Both the position numbers and the translations under genes were made by a program. Shown piece by piece: positions 35,621-46,201 of a stretch of DNA of 64,000 nt. How positions within the stretch are numbered: the stretch's first letter is position 1; each line of letters begins with the position of its first letter. Source of the DNA: Pterobdella sp. o SKG-2022 (Eukaryota; Annelida; Clitellata; Hirudinida; Piscicolidae). Location of the stretch: positions 28,267,022-28,331,021 of the forward strand of contig OZ038321.1 of assembly GCA_964035795.1 (NCBI GenBank). Reading direction: 5' to 3'. The notes beneath the pieces were generated by a model. The model ran no database searches, was not told the origin of the DNA, and saw only the letters and a program-made list of their open reading frames with translations.

Positions 35621-36566
35621 TATTTTCTTTAAAAATAAGAAGGAAAAAAATTAAAACTCTCCACTCTACAGACCATGAACTTCTAAGCCCTACATTACAC
35701 GACTACCCTCTGAACACTGGTCCAGCTAGTAGCTCAAATACATTTATAGGATTATTTTGTTTCTAAAGACGCCGAAATCATTCTCATGAAATTTTCATTT
35801 GTTATGTGAAGATTTTATAAAGTTGCAATCAGATGTAGAAAAGGATCGGCATTCGTTTATTAATCAAAATTAAAATGAAGCAAATTGTGAATGTTTTGAA
35901 ATGCACCTTCACACACGTACTTCCGCTGCCTTTCAAACATGTGTTTTGAGTGGTGTTTTACTCCAGGATTGATTGCATCTGCTCTCTTTGGAGTCTCCAT
36001 TCAAACTCAGCTCTGGCTTTTTAAACATTGCATTTTCGTCTATCAGAATTTCACTTTTTCAAAAACACTTGTTTCTTCTTTTTCGCGCAGCAACACTCAC
36101 CTTGAGTCATGTCTAACATTGTATCTGTGCACAATGCCATGCAAGACTTCAGATGAACCTTAGTTATTGTGCTTTTTGAAACATTTAAGTTTAACTCATT
36201 CAATAGTAAAATGCCACCCATAATATTAAAACTTTCAGTCGATATAAATTGTTGAAGCGGAGTTTGGCAATTGATATGCCTCAAACCTAGTATATAAAAT
36301 TAAGTTGTTAAGAGGCTTGAAGATCTGAAATTCTTTTTCATAATTATGCTCATATTAGCGAATGACCAACTGCCTTTGATAAAACCAAAAAAAAACAAAT
36401 ATATTTAAGATAATTGTGATTTTTGATTATTGACCTTATAGATTTTTCCCTGTTTTTGATCTTTTTAATTTTTAAATTTTTTCTAATTTTAGAATGAAGA
36501 TATTGTACAAAATGCATTTTCTTATTTATAAATCGTTTGATTTCCTTGCATGAAAGCTAGTTTTAC

Positions 36567-36735
36567 GGACCGTATAGCTCAGAGGTAGAGCGTTAGACTA
36601 ATTATCTAAAAAAACCGGGTTCGATCCCGAGTGGGCCGGCAATTAACACCAGTGTGTTTTTCTACATTAAATTTATAGCAAGTGGTTCTACAAATAGCAC
36701 GTTGTAAATACCAGGTTACTTTACATTAGGTTCTT
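36567..36735 (+). mobile_element. tRNA-derived SINE with intact A and B boxes
   Basis: Begins GACCGTATAGCTCAGAGG (A box) and has GGTTCGATCCC (B box, 36618-36628), closing the tRNA-like part near 36640. A non-tRNA body follows (CTACATTAAATTTATAGCAA) and a TTTACATTA tail. The anticodon arm region is A-rich and poorly paired and the acceptor stem is imperfect, so this is a SINE head rather than a tRNA gene. It shares its body with the copy at 19.1 kb. Confidence 0.8.
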
Positions 36736-37071
36736 TTTTTCAATCAGAATTGTGTCCATTCTAATATAATGTGTCGAAATTACTTTTATTTTGCATTTTC
36801 TACTGTTCCACTATTCGAGACTTTTTTTATGATTCCCCTTATTTAACAGCATTTTGAAAGGCACTCTGAAACTTTACTTGCTGTGGAACTGACTTAAAAA
36901 AAAAGTGATGGAAAAACTACTAATACTTAAAAATAATTTTAAAATTTATTTTTCTTTCTCATTTAGTGCCACCTCTGTATTTTTAGCTCCGCCCTGTAGA
37001 TGGTTCTTAATCATCTATAGTTAGGTGATTTTACCTTTAAGTTTGTTTTCATTTGAATTTACATTATTAAA

Positions 37072-39246
37072 ATGTCTTTTTTATTCTCTAAAAAACCAAC
37101 GGCGAGAGGTATAAATTTCTAGATTTCTTTTATGTAAATTTTTGAAGTTAATTGTAAATCTCCTATATTATATTAGGGAATAATGTAATATAATTAGAAT
37201 ATTGTTAATACTCTTGAAAATATATTTTGATTTTAGAGCAAATGAGAGAAAATGATAGAGCTTTACGAAAAACACAAAGGGAGGTTGAAAGAGAAAGAAC
37301 TGAGCTGGAAAGAATGGAAAAAAAATTGGTATTTTTTATAACGTACAGAATATTTTAAACACAATATTGTATAGAAACTAGTTTCAAATATTCAAAACCA
37401 AATAAAGGAAATTGAAATAAAGCAAGCAGCCAAAGCAGGAAACAATGATGTGAGATTGACATTTATAAAGTTGTGTACATTTTCTTCTATCCTATAAAAT
37501 CATCAAAATAGACACTAAAAGTTTTGGCAAAACAATTAGTAAATTTGAGAAAACAGAAGGCTAAGACATATCAAGTAGGATCAAGAATCAATTCCATTGG
37601 CACTCAAGGAAAGGTTTGGTAATTTTCAAAATGGAAAAAATTTTCAAATTTTATAAAATATAATTTATTTCAAGTTAATTCCAATTGAAAATTTCATTTT
37701 TATTCGATCGATGTTTGAGTAAATTAATACAACTATTTTTACACTTGGAAGATGATGCACTCAAACATGAAGATGGCCGATGCCATGTCCTCAACAACAA
37801 AGGTAATTTAATACATCAGTTAGCATCTTTTTAAAGCACTTTTATTATTTCAGTCAATGGTGGCCATGGGTAAAGTGGTAGACCCGATGAAAACAGCCCA
37901 AACCATGAAAGAATTTGAGAAACAAAACTTCAAAATGAACATGACTGAAGAAATGAGTTTGTCAATTATTTCCAACACACCAGTTTTAATATTCAGTATA
38001 AACAATTGCTAAATTTTATTATCTGCTAGTATGAAAACAATTCAAAGCAAACACTGAACAACATCTGATAATGGGAATTTACAAAAAGCTGCATGTTGTT
38101 TAAATAATGGAAGCATTTGATTTGTTTTTTCATGCTATTTTTATGACTACTTTCATTGAATGTTCTCCATCATTTATAATTAATTCAAAATATATCAAAC
38201 ATACATTTTCTTTGGATATTTAAAAGCCTCCAACTCATCTGCAGTAAATGACACCCTGGATGACATAATGGCAGGCTCAGATGATGAGCAAGAGGAGGAT
38301 GCTGTTGTGAACCAGGTGCTTGACGAGATTGGCATCGAGATTTCAGGAAAAGTAATGTACCTTTTTTAACCATTTTATATAGACTGCTTGAATCTCTTAA
38401 AATCAGTGAAAATGTGTGTATGATGCTGATGTCTGTATATAATCAGTCTAGCTCACAGTCATTGTGCAATTTGGCTTTGATGTTTCAAGCTAAGCAGAGA
38501 TACTTATATATGACCTTTTGCGGGGGTCAAAAGTGCTATGCCAAAATCTACTTGAGCAAAATTCTTAGATTCTCAGAAAAATTAAGATAGGGTAAGGGAA
38601 GGAAAGTGAACTTGAAGAGAAGTGAGGTAGATGAGACAGGAATGATAAAGATATTAGAACACTGATGGTGCATTATAGGCCTACACTCTTGAAGAAAAAT
38701 ATTAAATTAGATAAATGGAAAATGGGATATTCTAAAATTAAAGAGCAGATTTTGTTAGGCTAGCAATTGGGAAGATGGAGGTAGTAAAAGTATGTATAGA
38801 TAGAAATATGGCAGTTTGTGAGACTAGAAAAGCTTCAGTATTGAATGCTTTAAAAAAGATGGTGAGTTGTAATGAGTTTGGAGCAATAAAAAGGCTTAAA
38901 AAGATTAGTCCAAAAAAGTTTCATTAAGATTGATGCAAGACCAAAAAAAAATTTGGCGAAAAATGTTGTTTAAGAATTAGAGGAAACAAAATGGTCACAA
39001 AGACAAGATAGTAAGGGAAATAAAAAGAAAATCTATATTCTTGGAAAAGCTGTATTCACCAAAAACGAGATATCTAAACTGTGTATGCCTCAATTATCAA
39101 TTCTCCATTTTGAATTGTACTTATATAAGGACACAACATCACAGTTGCTTGATGCTCCTGGAGTGTCAAAAGGAGACTTGAAGGCAAAGTACAAGGAGGA
39201 GGAGGATGACATCGAAAAACAGCTGGCCAAATTGAGATCTTCATGA
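37072..39246 (+). CDS. CHMP2B: Charged multivesicular body protein 2B (ESCRT-III)
   Basis: ESCRT-III subunit (Vps2 family) for endosomal sorting and membrane scission. Eight exons: 37072-37108, 37237-37328, 37408-37449, 37512-37613, 37752-37802, 37854-37956, 38245-38351, 39145-39246 (TGA); 636 nt, 211 aa (human 213). The start MSFLFSKK is followed by a basic helix (RALRKTQREVERERTELER), VLAKQLVNLRKQKAKTYQVG, MKMADAMSSTTK, MTEEMINDTLDD, VNQVLDEIGIEISGK and an acidic, Leu-rich C-terminal MIM-like helix (DDIEKQLAKLRSS) for VPS4. DPMKTAQTMKEF and the IGIEISGK block match CHMP2B rather than CHMP2A. Exon 6 must end ATGA before GTTTGT to give MINDTLDD. Convergent with the next gene. Confidence 0.95.
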
Positions 39247-39559
39247 CATTATCGCCTGCATTTTATTTCCATTTTCTTGCTTTTTAAATTTGTAAATTAA
39301 ACTAAAATTGAATTTTTTTAAAATTAAATCAACAGAAAAGGAATTTATATAAATGTATATACAAGAGTCTTTATCGAATTAACTTCTATTCTTGCCGCTC
39401 TCAACGTCTCTATCATGTAGCCTTATGAGGAGTATCAAGTGGCACAGTAATGGAGGACCCACGTCTCTGGGAGATAATGCCTTCTGAGGCATTAAACACT
39501 TTCCATCCTTCTGAAGCACTTTACCTTTAAAAGTAAATGTATGTTGAAATTACTTTTTA

Positions 39560-42500
39560 AACTGATCTTTCTCAAACACAGCAAACCACCTTCATTCACA
39601 AGCATTTGGGAAACAGTGGGGTCAAGGGTGCGGATGACCCTGACTATGTCAAGTATCTTCCTGGTTGATGAAATGTCCACTAAGCCCTGTACCCCTCTCA
39701 ATAGCCTGCAATCATTTGAAGCACATTTAAAAACATCAGTGAGGCCTGCTGTTTCAGCAAGGTTGGCAATGCACAATGATGGGTAACATAGACTTGTGAG
39801 CTACATATAAATGTGATAGTGAGAATAGGCGCCTCCAACCATGCCTGGCTGTTGTCAATCAATCAATTGTGTGCATTTTAATATACAAAAAATTTAAATA
39901 AGTGTACCACCTTAGTTCACTGAGAGACAGGTTGTTCAATAAATACACATCTTCTTTATTGAGCTTCAATATAAAATTAAGATTAAAATAATAACTGATG
40001 CTATAATATTAAATGAAAAGTTCACCAGGGGCACAAAATGACTAAAAACGTTAGAACTAAAAAAAGCCAATTTATTTTCCAATTATAAACAAAAAACATA
40101 AATATTAACTAAAACTTTAGAGCACCAACCTCCTTGAGCACAAGACTCTCCTTCATCAGTTTCATGAGTGTCTCTCTGAACAGCGTCACAGTCAACCTGG
40201 TCTCATAGTCCATGTACTTCAAGTATCATGTTTAGTGATGCTATAGTATTTATAATAATATGAGAGCAATGCTTAAAAAACAGAAAGAAAAAAGAAAAGC
40301 TTAAATTTTTTTATTTACTAAGCTTTTTGACTTCCAGAAAAACGTCGTAAATATAAAAAGTAACGATAAGTATTTATCTTCTAATAGGGTTTAAAGCTTT
40401 AGTTATGGAAATAAGTGTCAATAGATGAGAAATGAAGACTGAAAGAGCTAAGAAAAACCTTTGAAGCTGATTTATTATTGTCAGTGTGATCGTGATTCCC
40501 TGAGTGGTGGTCAATAAACATTTTTTTGTGGGGAGGTGATGAGCGATAATCATGGTCTTTTTTGGGTTGCTGCTGGTGTAAAAAGGAACTTGTTTTTGAT
40601 GGGTGCATGTCATTTATATCTATGGGGACAGCAGTGTGATGAGGTTTTGATGATGCAGACTGCAACTTGTCATTTCTTGAAGAGTGTGAAAAAGCTCTAC
40701 TATCCACATTTTTCTTCAAAGAAAAATACAACTTTTCAAATATATATACATGATCAAGCTCAAAATTATAGGTTTTTGTCAGATTTAGGGATTCTATAAA
40801 GTCATGAATAATTTTCAAAACTATATAAAAAATTTTAAAAAATCTATTGAAACAAAAATATACTTTCTAAAAAATATGTTAGGCTCATATGGTGAAACTA
40901 CGCAAAGCTATGTTCAAAAAGGTGTATCTAGAGTTTGTCACAAAAGATTTTGTGATAAAAGTAACAAAAATTTTACAAAATCCCATGAAAGAATCAAAAC
41001 AACAGACCAACGAAGATGAATTGGCTTTGGAATTGGAGCTCAGTCGTTTAGACAGAATCTGCCTGGTCATACCTGGGTGCAAGTCCATCAAAGGTCGAAT
41101 GTCTTTGTTGATCTCCCGGCCAATTCTTGATGAAGTTTGAGTGGATGATCTTCTGTCTTTACTGTACATGACACGATCATCTTTATCAGATGTGCTGACT
41201 ATTTTTTTCCTGCACTCCTCAAGCACACTGAACTTGATTCTGAAGTCATTGTCTCTCAAGCTCCCTCGCTGTGCACTTCTTCTCGAATCATGAATTGAGG
41301 GCCTTTCAAACCTGTTTCTAGCATTTCTATCCACATTCTGATATTGGCTTTCTTTCTTCATTAAATCAAAGATTGACTTGGCCTGGTTTCCCCTATCATC
41401 ACTTCTCATCTTATAATTCTGATCATTTTTATCAAATGGGGCCTTTTGATTGGAGGCATTAGTTGGTTTGTACTTGCCAAGAAGGCTTTTTCGAGACTCC
41501 TCCCTCTCATCAAGTGGAGTGAGGTTCAAGACCTTCTGCTTGTTAGTGCTCTCTTTAACTTTGAAAGAGTATTTTTGTTTGTTAGTTGTGTCAGGTTTAA
41601 CAGATGTAGGTTTTTTACTTGATTGATCTGATAATCTTGGTTCATTCTGGTCCCTTGATTCAGAATATGATTTTGTCTTGGTGCTATCAGAAATAATTGA
41701 CTCAAATCTGTCAAGTTTATTCTCTAATTCCTTTCTTTTAGTTACATCATTCTGCTTGAAAACATTGAAAATTTCAGAAAGTGTAGGAAGAGAACCCAAA
41801 TGTTTTTCTTTTGAGAAGGACTTTTCAAACAATGCATTATGATGGCGATCTTTATGGAGTTGTGATTCAAAGTCAGAAGATGGGGCGGTGTTTAGAGCAT
41901 GGTCTCGGGCGCAAAAGTCTGATGCAAGGTTGTGTGAGAGTGTGTATGAGTTTTGAGACATATTAACATGTTTTGAGTTCCTATCCTCGGAAAAGTTGAT
42001 TTTGTTGGATTGCGGAATTGTTTGATATCCTGAAAAAGAAGCATTAGAAGGAGATGAGTGTTGATGAGGGTCAGAAGCTTGTGATAAGTTTTGGTATAAG
42101 TTTCCATTTCTGAAGATCATGTCCATCTGGTCTAGAGTTAAATCTTGAGGTGGGTTTGAAAAAAGGAAATTTGACCTGGGTGCATCAGAGGATGAGTTGG
42201 TGTAAGAGGAGTGTTGAGAGCTTGTAGTCATGTTTGAGATGAAGGTGGGCAGAGAAGATGAGGTTTGATGCACTTGTCGATAATACTTGTTTACAAATTC
42301 ATCTTCTTTGGAATAAGTTAGAGTGTTTGAGCTTTTGATTTGACTTTGCAAAGGACTGGTCTAGAGAAGTTAATTTTATGTTTATTTGAATTAAAGGTAA
42401 AAATTTTGAGAAAGTGGAAACTAGATGATCAGATTGAGAAATATTGTGATGATGAACTTGAGATATATATGAACATGAGTCAGAAATCGGGTGGGTATAT

Positions 42501-43415
42501 AGGTGTTCATACAAAGATTTTGGGGAAAAATATATAGTTGAAATTACAATAAACCCAACTTACATCCCCTGAAAACTTGAGTTAGAAATAAATTTAAGGT
42601 TATGAATGAGCATAAAGGAAAAATCAAGAAGAAAGGCTCTATGGAAGATGTTAGAAATATATTATCTTCAATTTGAGCTTCATTGGATATACACATTAAT
42701 GAATTCAAACCAAGTGTTTGAACATTGGAAAATATTTCAAGAGTTCCCAAAGTTCTCACAACAGAATGACCAAGAATTTAATGGCAGTGAGGTTTAAGAG
42801 GATGAAATTAGAGAGAAGTAGATGTATAGACTTGTGGTAGAATTTCCCATCAAATCTGGTCATGATTGGTGTTTTGAAGATGACGTCAGAGATGGAATGC
42901 AAACTCATTTGAATCAGTATTCACAATGGAGAATGAGGCAAGTGATTGAATGTATAGACCAATTTTTGATTGTATGGTTTGGAATGACTTGGGGGAAAAG
43001 ATGAACAAAATTTTTGTGAATTTGAATGGTTACTGTAGATATTTCAATAAATTTCAACAAAAATAATGATTTTGAGTTAAGGGAAGTTCAGCAGGTTGAA
43101 TTGAAACAACTCTTTATAGAAGGAATTCAAAAATTTTTCATATGATAAGAGATGAAGTGAGTTTTGATTTCTGATGAGCAAAGGTAGAAATACTGAATTG
43201 TCAACTTTATTCAAGTGAAAATGAAATTCATGAATAAGATGTTGAAAAAGAAAATTGAGCTTTAAATTATTACAAATCATTTGGAAAAAAAACCTAAGCA
43301 AGTGAAAAACTCGAAAAAGTTTGAAAAATTGTCAAAAAAGACGGAAATAATATTCTATATATACTAACAGAAAACTGTGGTTGTCGGTGAAGATTTTCGG
43401 CATGAAGTGCACCAT
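39560..43415 (-). CDS. Unrecognised Ser/Asn/Lys-rich protein
   Basis: Probable exons: 43415 to about 43363 (MVHFMPKIFTDNHSF), 42355-41008 (or ending at 41073), 40713-40459, 40216-40130, and one or more between about 39776 and 39560. The large exon encodes about 430 low-complexity polar residues (SSQHSSYTNSSSDAP, SNFLFSNPPQDLTLDQMD, ESRKSLLGKYKP, FEECRKK-like basic runs) with no signal peptide or membrane segment. The third has His-rich SSPPHKKMFIDHHSG. The fourth is a clean helix (ETRLTVTLFRETLMKLMKE). The last reading LVDISSTRKILDIVRVIRTL also looks structured. I recognise no family. It resembles a disordered scaffold or RNA-binding type protein with short helical C-terminal modules, which is inference only. 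Donor choice for exon 2 and the 3' end are unresolved. Confidence 0.5.
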
Positions 43416-43652
43416 CGCAATGAGATTTATAATGCTGTCAAATGAAATAATTTTGAATTTTACATTATTTAAAAAAGATTAGGTCAAAATTTTGGTCACA
43501 AAATTACCTCGGACGATGTTAAACGAGGTAAATAAAAAAATTATAACAAACTACTTACAAAATAGTTTGAAAATTTTAAATTACACTTGTCACACCAAAG
43601 CTCTTCCTTAGAATTTAACAACATCACGACCAAATCGTGCTAAACTAAGAAA

Positions 43653-44062
43653 ATGCATAGAAGTAGTGAGGGGTGGAAAGTTGAATTATAATATAAACGG
43701 AGTTAGTAAAAACTTCTATTTAAATTATTTACATCAAAATAATTTTAGACAATTTTATGCTTTTTTAAAAATTTGAATTGTCTTCGTCGTTGTATAAGCA
43801 AGCATTACGAGAATGCTACCAGGGAAAAATTGACTAGGACAAGCCAGTGATCTTGAAAACAATAATTGAAAAAAATAAAGCATCTCTTCAAATGAAACTA
43901 TTAATATCGGAGAGCCTGGAGATAAGGAAAAATAAATCGGTAAGGAATGGCTACAATGACCCACAGTTGGAGGTGGAAACAAGTGCCTGGGACCCAATAC
44001 TGATGATGTTGCAAAAATTGGACAATAAGAACTTGAAAAAAGCAAAAAAAGAGGAGGCATGA
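43653..44062 (+). CDS. Possible small two-exon protein of 83 aa
   Basis: Exons 43653-43679 (MHRSSEGWK) and 43838-44062 (TGA) join in phase 0 with a GT donor and a CTAG acceptor. The second reads DKPVILKTIIEKNKASLQMK and continues as a charged helix with a tryptophan (ETSAWDPILMMLQKLD) and a Lys-rich end. It starts about 240 bp from the minus-strand unknown gene, so the two could share a bidirectional promoter. I recognise no family; the composition fits a small helical intracellular protein. The short first exon is the weak point. Confidence 0.38.
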
Positions 44063-44221
44063 AGATTAATTTCTCTACATCAGAAAAAATTTTTTCTTTG
44101 AAGTTACAAATTAACATTGAAATAAAAGCATTGAAAAATAAGTTGTTTCTAAATTATTTAATAACCAAATTTTATTACTTATAAACTTTTTTTAAACTGT
44201 TTTATAACCCTAGTTACTAAA

Positions 44222-44342
44222 TAACTTTTTTTCGCTAATGTTTTATAATAAGGCTAAACTTATCGAAAATTATAGCTATTTATTTTGCTAAATAAATTCA
44301 CTATAATTCTTCCATAATTCGACGTATAAAATTGTCAAATAT
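44222..44342 (-). repeat. Dispersed repeat family, copy C (inverted)
   Basis: On the minus strand carries GCTATAATTTTCGATAAGTT followed by AGCCTTATTATAAAAC and ATTAGCGAAAAA, closely matching copy A at 35219-35335. Confidence 0.65.
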
Positions 44343-44397
44343 AATTGCTAATATTTTCTTCCAAACTTCATGGTTTTGGGTTTTTGGCTATTTATTT

Positions 44398-44595
44398 TCA
44401 TTTATAGCTTTCGACCACTCTGTTCGTTTCTTCCATGATACTATGTAGTCCTTTCTCTGTTCCAGCTAGCATGGCTTGGTCATCTGCAAACCTTACTGCT
44501 TTGATCAGTACTCTCCATACTTTGAACTCCTCCTCCAGTGAGTGCAGAGTTTCCTTCATCATTGCTTCTGCATAAATGCTGAACAGCACAGGTAA
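44398..44595 (-). mobile_element. LINE reverse-transcriptase fragment
   Basis: A 63-codon open stretch reading LFSIYAEAMMKETLHSLEE then VLIKAVRFADDQAMLAGTEK, i.e. the RT palm with an FADD catalytic motif. Truncated on both sides. It is a different LINE lineage from the 29-32 kb element. Confidence 0.8.
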
Positions 44596-44665
44596 TCAAG
44601 TATACAATTTGTATACTTGATAATGTGAGTTCAACTTACAAAAAGCTTCGTGTTATTATTCAATT
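44596..44665 (+). repeat. Palindrome plus foldback-like repeat copy
   Basis: ATCAAGTATACAA and TTGTATACTTGAT form an almost perfect palindrome, running straight into ACTTGATAATGTGAGTTC and CTTACAAAAAGCTTCGTG, the motif shared with copies near 11.0, 35.0, 48.2 and 50.4 kb. Confidence 0.55.
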
Positions 44666-45972
44666 AATAAGTGTTTGATTCAACTCGACTATGTATATTT
44701 ATTCTGCAGGATCTTAATGAATAAAACCATAGTTTTTTTGAAAAACAAAATTCAAAAATCTACCCAAACATTAAAATTGTGAAGTTTTTTTCTCTATTCT
44801 TTCGCCATTCTTCAGCACTCAAAACCATATAACAGTAAATTTTTATTTTCACATATTCAAACTTTTGAAGTCGTTGTGGCAAACCTCAGCATGTTTCTTG
44901 CCCTACCACTGTATCTAAGCGCTATCCAGATAGAACAATGCTTCCCTTCATGGTCTATTCCGGCCTTTATTTTGCGTTCACATTGCATCTTTCAAAATTT
45001 TTCTGTAATTAATGGTTTTATTTTATAAATTTCTAAAACAACTTTTGTCATTCTGTTTTGGTCCATTCTTTGGCTGAAACAAACGCATAGAATTTTTTAA
45101 TTTTTGCTTATAGTACTCCGAATAAAAATTTAATTATAGTGATATTAACTGAGTGAGTTTCAAGATTACTGTGAAAAAACCATTAACTTATATATACGCT
45201 TATAATATGCTTAAATGCTTGGACCCTAATTGCTTGGGTTTTAAGCTTTTCAAAGATAAAAAACATTCCAGTCATCGAAACATTGAGCTTGCAAACCTGT
45301 TAACGAGGGTATATCTGGTCAAGTTTTTGATCGGAAACTACCTGAAGCACAGCACTGCCTTGCTAAAATGAATCAGGCGATTGGCACACGTTTTATAATC
45401 AAATTGAAATCAATTGTGGATTGAACTAAAACTTCGTTCAGCACTTATGAAAAAGACCTCGGCGATGGTACAGTAAGTTGAAACTCGAAAGAGTAAAATT
45501 AGAAATGCTGAGACCTCAAAAAACGGCCCACGAATGCATAGTTTAGAAATGAATCTGTGTTGAAAGTTGAAATGCTGGTTTCAAAGGCTTCTAATCGGAC
45601 GTTATGTGAATCAAAATTGACAATTATGCCATTGAAAAAGAATTTTGAATGTATTTCAATTTTTTTTTTCAATACTTAATGATTAATTTTACTCGAGTAG
45701 TTATTCAAGAGCTTAATTCGATGTTTGCTTCCCTATCATCAAATCAGTTGAATCCATAAAACTTTTGCAAAATTTTAAAAACTCCAAAGAACTCAATTAT
45801 AGAGAAACTCATGCTGTGAAGGTATGGTTTGATTATTCTTCACAAATTATCATGGGTTTTCATGACAACAACATTTCAACCGAGGTTTAAATAGTCTCTT
45901 ATAGAATTCGATAGTTCCTCATGCACATCTAGTGATCTTGAGAGCCCCAGATTCTAAATAATATGAGAGAAT

Positions 45973-46055
45973 CAAAATTTATTTAGAGATTATAGGCGAT
46001 CAATAACATAAATTTATTTAGAGATTATAGGCGATAAATAACATAAATTTATTTA
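45973..46055. repeat. Tandem duplication of about 38 bp
   Basis: AAATTTATTTAGAGATTATA plus GGCGATMAATAACAT occurs twice head to tail, with the start of a third unit. Near the 3' end of PIK3C2. Confidence 0.75.
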
Positions 46056-46201
46056 AAAAAACTGAAGCAAATTTTGGAAAAATGATTAGTCATGGAAATC
46101 AAATGCAATGGTTTAATGTGAAAAAGTTTGAATCGTAGCAGAACAAAATAGGTTGGATAACATGTGGTATATATTCGATCTTCTCAGCATTACTTTACAT
46201 C

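Larger units (their letters stand above)
34311..37071. other. Repeat-rich gap between SLC35C1 and CHMP2B
   Basis: Divergent upstream region of both genes, 2.8 kb. It holds two copies of a roughly 115-bp dispersed repeat, a duplicated AAAAAAACTAACATTT segment (near 34782 and 34862), a foldback-like copy near 34951 and a SINE at 36.6 kb. No coding exon found. Confidence 0.55.
44063..46201. other. Repeat-rich gap left of PIK3C2
   Basis: Holds an inverted dispersed repeat, a LINE reverse-transcriptase fragment, a foldback-like repeat and a short tandem duplication near 46.0 kb. No host gene exon seen. Confidence 0.55.

Noticed and set aside
36567..36640. Functional tRNA gene
   Set aside because: A and B boxes are present, but the anticodon arm is A-rich and unpaired, the acceptor stem is imperfect, and a shared SINE body follows.
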